DNA of 43,984 nucleotides from Bradyrhizobium sp. AUGA SZCCT0176 (lineage in GTDB: Bacteria; Pseudomonadota; Alphaproteobacteria; Rhizobiales; Xanthobacteraceae): NCBI RefSeq assembly GCF_018130145.1, contig NZ_JAFCMB010000035.1:1-43984 (forward strand), written 5' to 3'. Both the position numbers and the translations under genes were made by a program. Shown one piece after another: positions 1 to 6,657 of this stretch. The stretch's first letter is position 1. The number at the start of each line of letters is the position of its first letter. The notes beneath the pieces are model-generated. The model was not told the origin of the DNA and did no database searches. It was given only the letters and a program-made list of their open reading frames with translations.

Positions 1-1
1 T

Positions 2-19
2 AGTACCGTAGGAGTACCA
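2..19 (+). repeat. AGTACC direct repeat pair, copy 1 (arm-type site candidate)
   Basis: AGTACC occurs at 2-7 and 13-18, 11 bases apart, about one helical turn. An 18-base unit covering this pair is repeated at 164-181 with one mismatch. The pairs flank the 28-52 dyad on one side and lie beyond it on the other, as expected for integrase or excisionase arm sites. The role is inferred. Confidence 0.5.
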
Positions 20-27
20 AACTAAAA

Positions 28-52
28 GAAACCCTAGTAAATAACGGGTTTC
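28..52. other. Candidate attP core (dyad)
   Basis: Seven-base inverted arms GAAACCC (28-34) and GGGTTTC (46-52) flank an 11-base AT-rich spacer, TAGTAAATAAC. Tyrosine integrases use inverted core-type sites around a short AT-rich crossover region, and this dyad lies just past the integrase stop when the circle is closed. The same dyad recurs at 43935-43959 because of the terminal repeat. No tRNA 3' end is visible in it. The att role is inferred from position and symmetry; a weak hairpin after int is the alternative. Confidence 0.45.
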
Positions 53-121
53 GTGCTACAAGCAACAATATCTGCAACTCACATGATTGTAGCTAAACCA
101 TTGAATAAATTGAGGTCGAGC

Positions 122-490
122 ATGCGAACAGAAGTGAACGTATCGGGAAAGCAGGCCTATGAGAGTACCGAAGGAGTACCAGAAGCGTTTCGTGAGACCC
201 CTGAGAGCAAGGGGGCAATGGCAGCCCTCGCCGCGAAGGCAAATGCTCAGGGCTGCATACACTTCTTTGACGATCCGATCCACGTCCGCCGCGACCTGAT
301 CCGGCTGGGCTGCGCCGCCGGCTGGGACACGCCCAAGGGCCACACGATCTCAAATATCATCCAGATCATTGAGAACCTGGCCGATTACGAGCGGCCGGAC
401 TGGGCGACCGATGAACGGCAGACGCTCCAATACTCTGCCAACCAACAGATCAAGCGGCTGGCTCGGCTGAGCGCCGGGAGGCCGGCATGA
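122..490 (+). CDS. Small hypothetical early protein
   Basis: This encodes 122 residues with no family I recognise. The reading frame is open from 53, but the start at 122 is chosen because GAGG (112-115) sits 6 bases upstream and because a start at 53 would lie within the att dyad region. The C-terminal half is mixed helical (around DLIRLGCAAGW and ISNIIQIIENLADYE). Its stop overlaps the next start by 4 bases (ATGA). On the circle it is the first gene after the integrase and attP. One AGTACC repeat pair (164-181) lies inside it. Confidence 0.6.
   Translation: MRTEVNVSGKQAYESTEGVPEAFRETPESKGAMAALAAKANAQGCIHFFDDPIHVRRDLIRLGCAAGWDTPKGHTISNIIQIIENLADYERPDWATDERQTLQYSANQQIKRLARLSAGRPA
164..181 (+). 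repeat. AGTACC direct repeat pair, copy 2
   Basis: AGTACC occurs at 164-169 and 175-180, matching copy 1 at 17 of 18 positions (T9 versus A at the matching place). This copy falls inside the first small gene (122-490), so that gene and the att region would share sequence. Confidence 0.5.
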
Positions 491-783
491 GTGATAAATT
501 CCTCTGGAAGGTAGCCGAGGCCATCTACAACTCCGATTTTGATGGGGAGCCATCGCAGGCGTTTGGCGACCGTGATCTGGATGTGATCGGAACCTATCTG
601 GACGGCGCGAGGGCCGCCATCGAGGCTATGCGCGAGCCCACGGAGGGCATGTATCGCGCTGCGTATGCGGCTAACGGCGGGAAATGGACTGACGACGAGT
701 ACGAGCCGCCCCCCAAGGTTTGCTGGCTAGCCATGATCGACGCCGCGCTTGCCGACCCCCTAACAACTGGAGCAGCAACATGA
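487..783 (+). CDS. Small hypothetical early protein
   Basis: This is a 98-residue acidic protein with helical stretches (WKVAEAIYNSDF, LDGARAAIEAM) and a C-terminal aromatic segment (VCWLAMIDAAL). It resembles the small uncharacterised proteins common in alphaproteobacterial phage early regions, but I cannot assign a role. It is coupled by ATGA overlaps to the genes on both sides. Confidence 0.65.
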   Translation: MSDKFLWKVAEAIYNSDFDGEPSQAFGDRDLDVIGTYLDGARAAIEAMREPTEGMYRAAYAANGGKWTDDEYEPPPKVCWLAMIDAALADPLTTGAAT

Positions 784-977
784 TTGCGTATTGGGATAAC
801 GAGACCGGAGAGGCCCGGATTGTCGAGGCTTCGCTGAACCGCCAAGTGCCCCACCCCTCGCCGGAAAGCATCGTCGCCGCTGTTCTCGCGGACAGTAGCC
901 CGCCGGCCGGGGTGAGACAGACGGCGCACCAGATCACCAAGGCATTGCGGGATGCCGGTTGGCGGATACTCCGCTAA
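780..977 (+). CDS. Small hypothetical protein
   Basis: This is a 65-residue protein beginning MIAYWDNETGEARI. The ATG at 780 overlaps the previous stop (ATGA). The same frame is open upstream, but coupling favours this start. The stop TAA shares its last base with the next ATG (TAATG at 975-979). No function is recognised. Confidence 0.6.
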   Translation: MIAYWDNETGEARIVEASLNRQVPHPSPESIVAAVLADSSPPAGVRQTAHQITKALRDAGWRILR

Positions 978-1171
978 TGGCCGCCTACGACAACCTTTCA
1001 ACACTCGAACGCGAGCGCGTCGAGAGCGAAGCCAGATCGACGCTGCAGCAGGTTTTCGATGCCGCACACGCTGCCACTGGTTGGAGCTTGGATACCAAAG
1101 ACGAATGTTGGCAGGCCGGGCTGTCCGTCATGCGCGAGGCTATGGCGAAGCTAATTTTACGGACCCGGTAG
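977..1171 (+). CDS. Small hypothetical protein
   Basis: This is a 64-residue, mostly helical protein (NLSTLERERVESEARSTL). An upstream TTG at 959 is possible, but the ATG at 977 is coupled to the previous stop by one shared base. No function is recognised. Confidence 0.6.
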   Translation: MAAYDNLSTLERERVESEARSTLQQVFDAAHAATGWSLDTKDECWQAGLSVMREAMAKLILRTR

Positions 1172-1198
1172 GGTCAAACAGTCAACCAGGAGACGACC

Positions 1199-1363
1199 AT
1201 GGCCAAGATGAAGACCTACCTGTTTTTCCGTGAAGGCCACTTCTACCCAGTCGAGGAAGAGAGCGACGAGAAGGTGCTGAAGCACGTCCCGCTGAACCCT
1301 GGGACCACCAAGATCGAGACGATCGACGGCCGGGTCATCTACCGGGCCCCGACTACTCACTGA
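1199..1363 (+). CDS. 54-residue basic-then-acidic peptide
   Basis: A strong ribosome site (CAGGAGACGACC) precedes the ATG at 1199. The product begins MAKMKTYLFFREGHFYPVE and includes an acidic segment (EEESDEK) and a beta-like tail (IETIDGRVIYRAP). The length and codon use fit a real small phage gene. No family is recognised. Confidence 0.6.
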   Translation: MAKMKTYLFFREGHFYPVEEESDEKVLKHVPLNPGTTKIETIDGRVIYRAPTTH

Positions 1364-1373
1364 GGAGACGCCG

Positions 1374-1490
1374 ATGCTGTCAGTAAGCCATTGGGGCCTA
1401 TTCGAGTGCCCCAGCGTCGAGAGCAAAGAAACGGTCTACTACCCGTTCTTCGAAGCCGGAGAATGGTGGTGGGTCACAAGTGACAAGTAG
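1374..1490 (+). CDS. 38-residue aromatic-rich peptide
   Basis: TGAGGAGACGCCG immediately precedes the ATG at 1374, giving a strong ribosome site that also contains the previous stop. The product is rich in aromatics, with YYPFFEAGEWWWV near its end. No function is recognised. Confidence 0.5.
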   Translation: MLSVSHWGLFECPSVESKETVYYPFFEAGEWWWVTSDK

Positions 1491-1519
1491 TGCGGCAAGG
1501 GGATGGGGGGACTGAGGCA

Positions 1520-1786
1520 ATGACCCTAGACGAGATGAAAGCCAAGGCGCGCGAAATCCAAGCGCATATCAATGCCATCATCGACGGAACCGATGCGAAC
1601 GAGGTTAAAGGCCCCATCAACTGGGGCGACCTGAGCTGCACCGATGTCAGCGTGTCCCTGATGGACGGACTGTGGTGCGCCACGATTGAGGAAGCATCAC
1701 CCGACGCGACGGAACTGGCGGCCCATATCAGCAACGAACTCCAGCACTTCGGACATAAGGATGTCTGGGTTCGCTGTGAGTGGTGA
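1520..1786 (+). CDS. Small hypothetical protein
   Basis: This is an 88-residue protein. The ATG at 1520 is chosen over the GTG at 1490 because GAGG lies 3-6 bases upstream of it. The N-terminus is helical (MTLDEMKAKAREIQAHINAI), followed by a mixed domain with WGDLSCTDVSVSLMDGLWC. No function is recognised. Confidence 0.6.
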   Translation: MTLDEMKAKAREIQAHINAIIDGTDANEVKGPINWGDLSCTDVSVSLMDGLWCATIEEASPDATELAAHISNELQHFGHKDVWVRCEW

Positions 1787-1802
1787 TCAGTAGGAGGTGC
1801 CA

Positions 1803-1991
1803 ATGAGCGACATTCTGACCGAACGCTTTACGCTTGTTTTCGAGGGCAACCTTCGCGACTTCAAGGGGAACCCGTTCAAGACCGACACGCCGTTCGGGAT
1901 ACCCATCATAGTCGGCCTGGGGGATGCCTTTGAGGAATGCGAGAAGCTGCGCGAGGAGTTAAGTGCGGCGGTCTCGAATGGAGAGGGTTAG
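1803..1991 (+). CDS. Small hypothetical protein
   Basis: This 62-residue protein begins MSDILTERFTLVFEGNLRDF and has an ideal AGGAGG (1792-1797) upstream of the ATG at 1803. It is beta-like at the N-terminus and helical at the C-terminus (DAFEECEKLREELSAAV). No function is recognised. Confidence 0.6.
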   Translation: MSDILTERFTLVFEGNLRDFKGNPFKTDTPFGIPIIVGLGDAFEECEKLREELSAAVSNGEG

Positions 1992-1994
1992 CCC

Positions 1995-2276
1995 GTGGCA
2001 AATGTACCCGCGACCGTAGACTTCTCGGAGGCCCTTGTCCGTCAGATAGCGATGGACGTTGGCAAGCAGGTTGTTGACCATATCGAGGGTCAGTACCCGC
2101 GCATGTTCGAACACGTCTCCCAGGCGTCCGCGTCCCTGTCGATCCGGAACACGGCCTACAACGCTATCATGGAGGCCGTGAAGGCCGCCAATAACGGCGA
2201 GGTCGAGCAGATGCTGAAGCGCCATGACGAGCACAGGCGAACTTTGCGCAAGCTGCGTAAGGTTGCGCGCGGTTGA
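1995..2276 (+). CDS. Small hypothetical helical protein
   Basis: This 93-residue, largely helical protein starts at GTG 1995, with GAGAGGG just upstream. Its C-terminus is strongly basic (MLKRHDEHRRTLRKLRKVARG), so nucleic acid contact is possible but not shown. No family is recognised. Confidence 0.55.
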   Translation: MANVPATVDFSEALVRQIAMDVGKQVVDHIEGQYPRMFEHVSQASASLSIRNTAYNAIMEAVKAANNGEVEQMLKRHDEHRRTLRKLRKVARG

Positions 2277-2296
2277 CCGAAGAGGAAAAGAGCCCC

Positions 2297-2491
2297 ATGA
2301 CTGACCAAGAGATTGACGACCTGAAGAAGCGGGTGGAGCAGCTAGAAAAGGCCCTCTGGGCTGTGGCGTTCAACAAGCCGACCTGCTGCGACGAGAGAGG
2401 CCGCCTAGCCGCTGCGCCCGCGCTGAGCCATGAAGACCTAAGTTCGATCAACAACGGCATGGCCCTTTTTGGATACAAGGTCAGGCTGTAA
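2297..2491 (+). CDS. Small coiled-coil protein
   Basis: This is a 64-residue protein with an N-terminal heptad-like helix (DDLKKRVEQLEKALWAV) followed by a short Cys-containing tail (KPTCCDERG). The ATG at 2297 is preferred over a TTG at 2273 because GAGGAAAAG lies upstream. The function is unknown. Confidence 0.5.
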   Translation: MTDQEIDDLKKRVEQLEKALWAVAFNKPTCCDERGRLAAAPALSHEDLSSINNGMALFGYKVRL

Positions 2492-2545
2492 CGCCGCACC
2501 CCACCCCTACTGGCCAATGAGCGCTATGGGCTCGACAAGACCGAA

Positions 2546-2908
2546 TTGGGGGGCGATTTGAAACGCGAGGAAGTAAAAAAGGTGCTGGAATTGTTCCGCG
2601 CCGGAGTTCTGACGGAAGATCAGACCATCGAGATTATCATGAGTAACACTGCCAGCAATCCGGGAATGAAGCGCGGTGACGTTGACACCCGCGACCCCGT
2701 TAGAGCCTTGGTCGCGAAGCAACTGGACGCGAAAGGTCTGACGATGAAAGAGGCTTCGTTAGCTATTGGTCGCAACGAAACCTATTTGCAGCAATTTTTA
2801 ATGCGCTGGACCCCACTAACCCTGAACGAGAAGGTTCGGCCCAAACTCGCCGAATTGCTTGGTGTCGCAGAGGATCAGTTGCGAGAACAACCCCGAGATC
2901 GAGTTTGA
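2546..2908 (+). CDS. Repressor-like HTH protein without peptidase domain
   Basis: This encodes up to 120 residues. Residues about 55-115 form an XRE-like DNA-binding domain: LTMKEASLAIGRNETYLQQF gives the helix-turn-helix and LAELLGVAEDQL the closing helix. This layout is typical of the N-terminal part of LexA/S24-type phage repressors, but no Ser/Lys peptidase domain follows. The segment before it (LKREEVKKVLELFRAGVLTE) is an added helical piece. The start is uncertain: TTG 2546, TTG 2558 (a GGGGGG run upstream) or ATG 2639. It could be a second regulator or a decayed repressor. Confidence 0.6.
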   Translation: MGGDLKREEVKKVLELFRAGVLTEDQTIEIIMSNTASNPGMKRGDVDTRDPVRALVAKQLDAKGLTMKEASLAIGRNETYLQQFLMRWTPLTLNEKVRPKLAELLGVAEDQLREQPRDRV

Positions 2909-2957
2909 TTGAAGCTGCTAGCTTTTCTTGCAGGTTGGATTTCTTTAAAATGCCCGG

Positions 2958-3263
2958 ATGCCCCTCTACCTCAGAAAAGTCGATCACCCACAGGCCGTAT
3001 ATAACTGGCGGGTGATCCTGAAAATAGACGAGACGGAATACGAGGTGGGGTCGATCGGACCGCAGCGCACGGCAGACGTTGAGCTTCAATGGGGCTGGGG
3101 CATCGACACGGTAATTCCGATGCGCGCCATGGCAACGTCCGGACGCGGTTCAAACCTCAAAGACTGCATGGCGAAGTTCAAGGCGGCCTGGGAGCGCTTT
3201 AGCTCCGATGAAGCGAACCTGACCGCGTTTTTGGAAGCGAAGCGAAGGGCGAAGAGGGGTTAA
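2958..3263 (+). CDS. Hypothetical protein
   Basis: This is a 101-residue mixed alpha/beta protein with a conserved-looking core (NWRVILKIDETEYEVGSIG) and a helical basic C-terminus. No Shine-Dalgarno is visible before the ATG at 2958. A TAAAAT at 2946-2951 ends 6 bases upstream, so a leaderless message is possible. No function is recognised. Confidence 0.6.
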   Translation: MPLYLRKVDHPQAVYNWRVILKIDETEYEVGSIGPQRTADVELQWGWGIDTVIPMRAMATSGRGSNLKDCMAKFKAAWERFSSDEANLTAFLEAKRRAKRG

Positions 3264-3264
3264 T

Positions 3265-3516
3265 ATGGCGAAGCTGGACGAAAAGCGCGTTGAGCGCATC
3301 TATGAAAAACTCACCGGGTATAAGATGGAGCGCGGTGCGTGGGATATCAAGAAGCGCGATCTGGCACAGAAGATCGTGTACATTGACGATGCCTGCCGCG
3401 CTGTACTCGAAGCCATCGCAGCAATTGAAAACGCGCCGCCCGGTACGAACATGCAAGATCTGGAACGAAATCTCCGAACGGAATTCAAGTTCCTCGACAC
3501 GCTTCAGGACTATTAG
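3265..3516 (+). CDS. Small helical hypothetical protein
   Basis: This is an 83-residue charged helical protein starting MAKLDEKRVERIYEKLTGYK, one base after the previous stop. It is the last gene of the + strand early series on this side. The function is unknown. Confidence 0.55.
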   Translation: MAKLDEKRVERIYEKLTGYKMERGAWDIKKRDLAQKIVYIDDACRAVLEAIAAIENAPPGTNMQDLERNLRTEFKFLDTLQDY

Positions 3517-3659
3517 CGCAGCACCAGCGCTCCGACAGCCAACACGAACGCGACCGCGCTGCTGCACGTCAAGCCGAGCATGTAGAATGGGAATCGGTTG
3601 TTCATGCCATAAATATATCTGGCGGCAGCGGCTGGTTATATCCGGACAAATACGGCCAC

Positions 3660-3694
3660 AAAAAAAGCCCGGCAAGCCGTGAGGCCGCCGGGCT
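3660..3694 (-). terminator. Intrinsic terminator of the late operon
   Basis: AGCCCGGC (3666-3673) pairs with GCCGGGCT (3687-3694) across a 13-base loop, and seven A's at 3660-3666 become a U tract on the - strand. This is a textbook rho-independent terminator facing left. It closes the long - strand late operon and stops it running into the convergent early genes ending at 3516. The stretch 3517-3783 otherwise holds no gene I would defend. Confidence 0.85.
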
Positions 3695-3766
3695 AGTCTA
3701 GGGAGGAAACGTGCTCGTTGGGGACGAGCCTACCGATCCCGAGAAACGGAGGCCGGTAGAGGTTGA

Positions 3767-3780
3767 CGGCCCGAAGGCCG
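3767..3780 (-). other. UUCG-loop hairpin after the last late gene
   Basis: CGGCC (3767-3771) and GGCCG (3776-3780) close a loop that reads TTCG on the - strand. It sits 3 bases past the stop of the gene at 3784-3966 and upstream of the terminator. A 3'-end stabilising role is inferred. Confidence 0.4.
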
Positions 3781-3783
3781 AAT

Positions 3784-3966
3784 TCAGAAAACCAGCGCCG
3801 AGAACAGCAGCAGCAACAGACCCGCGACAGCCAGGATTAGGCCGAGGACGACGCCGGCCATTCCCATAGTGGCTTGCGGCGGCGTGCGGGATCGGTTCAC
3901 CATCAAGGCGCCGATCCCAAAGAAGACGAGGGCCGCGGCGCCAAGGATGATTGCGAGAACGATCAT
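3784..3966 (-). CDS. Small two-helix membrane protein
   Basis: This 60-residue protein consists of two hydrophobic helices (about residues 2-22 and 35-58) joined by a basic loop, VNRSRTPP. Its ATG overlaps the stop of the 28-residue peptide upstream (ATGA). It is the last gene of the late operon, after the lysis genes. The size and topology suit a second holin or an antiholin, but no family signature is visible, so this is inference. Confidence 0.6.
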   Translation of the reverse strand: MIVLAIILGAAALVFFGIGALMVNRSRTPPQATMGMAGVVLGLILAVAGLLLLLFSALVF

Positions 3967-4049
3967 ATGATCCCCACCGCGTTAGCGGCGACCACCACGA
4001 ACAGCATGGCCGGGGCGGTGGTGATCAGAAGCCAGCCGAGAGTATTCAT
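3963..4049 (-). CDS. 28-residue single-helix membrane peptide
   Basis: The product is one hydrophobic helix (LGWLLITTAPAMLFVVVAA) with a short polar N-terminus. It is coupled at both ends by ATGA overlaps, with 4046-4675 upstream and 3784-3966 downstream. That is the main reason to believe it is translated. It could assist lysis or superinfection exclusion; neither is shown. Confidence 0.5.
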   Translation of the reverse strand: MNTLGWLLITTAPAMLFVVVAANAVGII

Positions 4050-4675
4050 CCTGGCACCCGATAATCAATGACATGCTTGCGGTACGGGATCTCGCGCCAG
4101 CCGCGTTGCCCGCCGGTGGCATTCCATGCGTAAACGACGCCGCCCTGGACTCTGGAGACGATGGCCACATGCCCGCCCCCGCGCCTTGCGGAGACGATTA
4201 CAGCGCCGGGGACCGGGCCGCCTGCCGAGCGACCCCAAGAGAGGAACGACCGCGCCAGCGCGCTCCCTGTGCCTTTGATGCCCCTTTCCGCGAGCGCTGC
4301 GTTCACGTTGACTGCGCAGATCAGGCGCCCGGAGATGTAGCGCAGCGGCCGGCCAACGGCTTCGGCCACCGGCGACGGCGCGCCATAGCTGGAAACCGTC
4401 CGGATCACCGGTGGGGCGCGGCGCGCGGGCCGCTCCCGGATGACATGGCGGTAGTCCGCTTTGGCAACGCGCGGCGTGTAAACCTTCTGAGCCGACCCGA
4501 ACCCGCCCATGCTCCTCACGATGCGCTCCCCGCGCGCGGACGCGGTCACTCCCTCGCAAGGCCAGTCGATGTTGCAGCGCTCATGGGCGATGTACGTCCT
4601 ATGACGCTGGCGAGCTTCGGCGTTGGATGCCAGCGCGACGAGCGCCAGCACCGCGATAAATGCGGTTCGGATCAT
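4046..4675 (-). CDS. Secreted CHAP/NlpC-like peptidase candidate (TIGR02594-like)
   Basis: This is a 209-residue protein with a clear Sec signal peptide (residues 1-21, ending AEA). The middle is a basic, low-order linker. The C-terminal half (about 110-205) carries Cys120 in LICAVNVNAALAERG and His169 in GGGHVAIV, preceded by PGAVIVSARR, then an Asn/Trp pair (YAWNATGG). This spacing resembles cysteine peptidoglycan hydrolases of the NlpC/CHAP kind. It lies downstream of endolysin, holin and spanin-like genes. It may be an exported second cell-wall enzyme; the exact bond cut is unknown. Confidence 0.6.
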   Translation of the reverse strand: MIRTAFIAVLALVALASNAEARQRHRTYIAHERCNIDWPCEGVTASARGERIVRSMGGFGSAQKVYTPRVAKADYRHVIRERPARRAPPVIRTVSSYGAPSPVAEAVGRPLRYISGRLICAVNVNAALAERGIKGTGSALARSFLSWGRSAGGPVPGAVIVSARRGGGHVAIVSRVQGGVVYAWNATGGQRGWREIPYRKHVIDYRVPG

Positions 4676-4698
4676 GTGATGCTTCCTGTGGTGGTGGA

Positions 4699-5151
4699 TT
4701 AGTGCTTGCCGTTGATGCGCTTGCTCATTTCCTCAAGGCGCTCACGGAAGTCAGATTTGATATCGGTGCCCATCGCTTTGATGGCTTCCGTCATGCGGTC
4801 GGTTGCTCGCTCGAACTCGCCCTTTTGGACGTAGTTGTCGCGCCCCCAAATCTCGATGGCGTGCATTTCTTTTTCAACCGTCTCAATGAAGCGCCTCAAG
4901 GCAGCCCCCATTTCACCGACGTTGTTATCTTGCGCCCGCTGCGCTTCGTTAAAATCGCGGCGGAGACCGTCCATTTTCTCGTTACGTGCAGCGGACGCTG
5001 CGGCGATGGCCTCAGTCCGAGCCAACTCCTCCGAAGCAATCTTTTCGGAGGTGTCTTCTTTGATCCTCGAGACCGCGCGCGTAAGCCCAATGACGCCAGA
5101 CGTCCAAGTAATCAGGAACCCAGCGACCAAAAACCCCTGCTCTAACGTCAT
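4699..5151 (-). CDS. Membrane-anchored coiled-coil protein
   Basis: This 150-residue protein has one N-terminal membrane helix (FLVAGFLITWTSGVIGL, about 7-23) and then a long charged helix with heptad character up to the C-terminus. AAGGGG precedes the ATG at 5151. An inner-membrane anchor plus periplasmic coiled coil is the general shape of an inner-membrane spanin, so it competes for that role with the gene at 5426-5653. It lies in the lysis module. Confidence 0.6.
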   Translation of the reverse strand: MTLEQGFLVAGFLITWTSGVIGLTRAVSRIKEDTSEKIASEELARTEAIAAASAARNEKMDGLRRDFNEAQRAQDNNVGEMGAALRRFIETVEKEMHAIEIWGRDNYVQKGEFERATDRMTEAIKAMGTDIKSDFRERLEEMSKRINGKH

Positions 5152-5265
5152 CCCCTTAATCTCCTAGCCACCTTTGTTCGCTAGGACATTCCCAGCCTGC
5201 GACCGTCTCGCGTCGGTCAAGGGTCAGGGCTGCGTCGACGTTTCCAGACGACGGCGCGGCCCGCT

Positions 5266-5481
5266 TCACTTTGGTTTCTTGCACTGATCCCGGTACGTCA
5301 GCTCGTTCGCCAGTATCCGTTTCTTGACGCCAGGCGTTGCCGTAATCGAACCGTCGCCCTTCTGCACCACCACCGGGTTGTAGACCTGGCAGTAGGAATC
5401 CACCGGCATAGGCTTCGTCGCGCAACTACTTAGGCTCAAGGCCGCGCAAACCAGCGTCAACCTCTTCATCAGACATCGCAT
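5266..5481 (-). CDS. Rz1-like outer-membrane lipoprotein (o-spanin candidate)
   Basis: This is a 71-residue protein with a lipoprotein signal: basic start, hydrophobic stretch and lipobox LSSC (Cys20 from the start at 5481). The mature part is about 50 residues, with a Pro/Val stretch and two further Cys. It overlaps the gene at 5426-5653 by 56 bases in another frame, as Rz1 genes do with Rz. GGAGAAGG lies before the ATG at 5481; an internal ATG at 5469 lacks a good site. Its role would be fusing the outer membrane with the inner one at lysis. Confidence 0.6.
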   Translation of the reverse strand: MRCLMKRLTLVCAALSLSSCATKPMPVDSYCQVYNPVVVQKGDGSITATPGVKKRILANELTYRDQCKKPK

Positions 5482-5653
5482 TGACCTTCTCCATGATGGC
5501 TTTACCGGCGGTCGTCTTGACGAGGATCGACTGCGTTACCTCCGCAATCGCCTTGTCGTACCCCTCGGATATCAGCTCGCGCTCCCGAGCCCACGTCATA
5601 ATCTGGTTGACCACCTTGAGAAGCGTGAGCGCGAGCGATATCCAGGACATCAT
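5426..5653 (-). CDS. Rz-like small protein (i-spanin candidate)
   Basis: This 75-residue protein has an N-terminal hydrophobic/amphipathic helix (SWISLALTLLKVVNQIM) and a helical, charged remainder. The ATG at 5653 overlaps the holin stop (ATGA). The lipoprotein gene begins inside it in another frame, which is the main support for a spanin pair. It is shorter than a typical i-spanin, so the assignment is tentative. Confidence 0.5.
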   Translation of the reverse strand: MMSWISLALTLLKVVNQIMTWARERELISEGYDKAIAEVTQSILVKTTAGKAIMEKVNAMSDEEVDAGLRGLEPK

Positions 5654-5937
5654 TTCGCGACGACCTTCACTTCAGACGAGGAGACCGCGTCCGGCGAGGT
5701 AACCGCCGCTGCAAGAGCCGGCGTGGTGACGACCGTCGTGCCAGGCAGCGCCGCCGCCGACGCAACGATCGAACTCTGGGTCTTGTTGAACATGCCCCAG
5801 ATGACGCCGCCGATCGTGATGATGCCGCCGACGATACCGGGCAAGGCCTCCGCGCTGATCCAGCCCTTGGCCACGATGAATCCGCCTCCAAAGGTGAGGA
5901 TGTGGCGAAGGATGCTGCTGATCTGTTCCCAACTCAT
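5650..5937 (-). CDS. Holin-like membrane protein
   Basis: This 95-residue protein has two hydrophobic segments, about residues 11-27 (ILTFGGGFIVAKGWI) and 32-50 (LPGIVGGIITIGGVIWGMF), and an Ala/Thr/Val-rich C-terminal tail. The size, topology and position between the endolysin and the spanin-like genes fit a phage holin, which forms lesions in the inner membrane at lysis. The start MSWEQISSILRH looks like small holins of alphaproteobacterial phages as I remember them. Confidence 0.75.
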   Translation of the reverse strand: MSWEQISSILRHILTFGGGFIVAKGWISAEALPGIVGGIITIGGVIWGMFNKTQSSIVASAAALPGTTVVTTPALAAAVTSPDAVSSSEVKVVAK

Positions 5938-5989
5938 TTTGATAGTTCTCCGATGATGTTTTGATTGCGCGATTCCGTCGCGCGGCGGA

Positions 5990-6622
5990 TTAGTTCAGGG
6001 CCGCCCAGGTTTGCGGGCCGGCCACGCCGTCAGCCGCCAGCTTGTGCGCCGTCTGGAATTTCTTCAGCGCAGCCTCAGTCAGCGCGCCGAACTTGCCGTC
6101 AACTGTCAGCTTCAGCGCCTTCTGCAGCTTCTTCACGTCCTCGCCAGTCGATCCCTTCCGGAGGGTCCGGGGCGGCTTGATGTAGGCCGCCACGACTTCC
6201 GGAGCGACGTCCGGCAGGCCGCCGATATCCCACGCTTTGATGTCGTCCGCCTTGGCACCGCTCACGACCGAGATATGGACGTGGTGATCATGGGCATTGC
6301 TGCCTGTGTATTTGCGCCACTTGCCGGGCTGCGGGCCCTTCGGACCGGAGCCGATCCGCCGGTTGCTGATGATGTAGCTCACGCGGGGGTCCTGCTTGGC
6401 CAGCAACATGTCGGCGAACGCGTAGCTGTCAAATCCGTTCTTCGGGTCGTGCGTGATGTCGATGGCGTGAACGATCCCTGCCCCGTCCGGATTGTGATCG
6501 GACTTCCTGGCACCGTGGGATGTATCCCCAACTGAACCATCGGACCCCTTCCCCCGCTTCGGCCATTTGGCGTTGACCTGGGAACGTAGCTTTTCGAGCG
6601 CGCGCGCAAGCCGCCACGACAT
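5990..6622 (-). CDS. Endolysin: M15-like peptidase with peptidoglycan-binding domain
   Basis: This 210-residue protein has a catalytic domain (about 1-120) with the zinc ligand pattern of M15/VanY-type peptidases: His52 and Asp55 in IVHAIDITHD, and His114/His116 in AHDHHVHISV. After a Pro-rich linker, residues about 150-210 form a PG_binding_1 domain (LRKGSTGEDVKKLQKAL, then VDGKFGALTEAALKKFQ). No signal peptide is seen, so release would depend on the holin. It would cut peptide cross-links or stem peptides in murein. The opposing gene at 6658 starts 36 bases away. Confidence 0.85.
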   Translation of the reverse strand: MSWRLARALEKLRSQVNAKWPKRGKGSDGSVGDTSHGARKSDHNPDGAGIVHAIDITHDPKNGFDSYAFADMLLAKQDPRVSYIISNRRIGSGPKGPQPGKWRKYTGSNAHDHHVHISVVSGAKADDIKAWDIGGLPDVAPEVVAAYIKPPRTLRKGSTGEDVKKLQKALKLTVDGKFGALTEAALKKFQTAHKLAADGVAGPQTWAALN

Positions 6623-6657
6623 GGCAATTTCTCCGATTTCAGGTGGGAGGTTTCCAA

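Larger units (their letters stand above)
1..77. repeat. Terminal direct repeat, left copy
   Basis: Bases 1-77 are identical to bases 43908-43984. The second copy begins one base after the integrase stop codon. An exact 77-bp terminal overlap is what a circular sequence assembled with a 77-mer graph leaves behind; it could instead be the direct repeat at the two ends of an integrated prophage. Either way the two ends join, and the join lies between the integrase and the first small early gene. Confidence 0.95.

Noticed and set aside
3513..3605. 30-codon - strand membrane-like peptide after the late terminator
   Set aside because: It lies past the terminator, lacks a ribosome site and overlaps the end of 3265-3516.
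3711..3869. GTG-started + strand frame with GGGAGGAAAC upstream
   Set aside because: The ribosome site is good, but the frame is short, ends in low-complexity Arg/Pro and runs antisense to the membrane gene at 3784-3966.
4073..4702. 209-codon + strand frame opposite the secreted peptidase gene
   Set aside because: The - strand product has a signal peptide and catalytic motifs; this one is a mirror frame with shadow composition.
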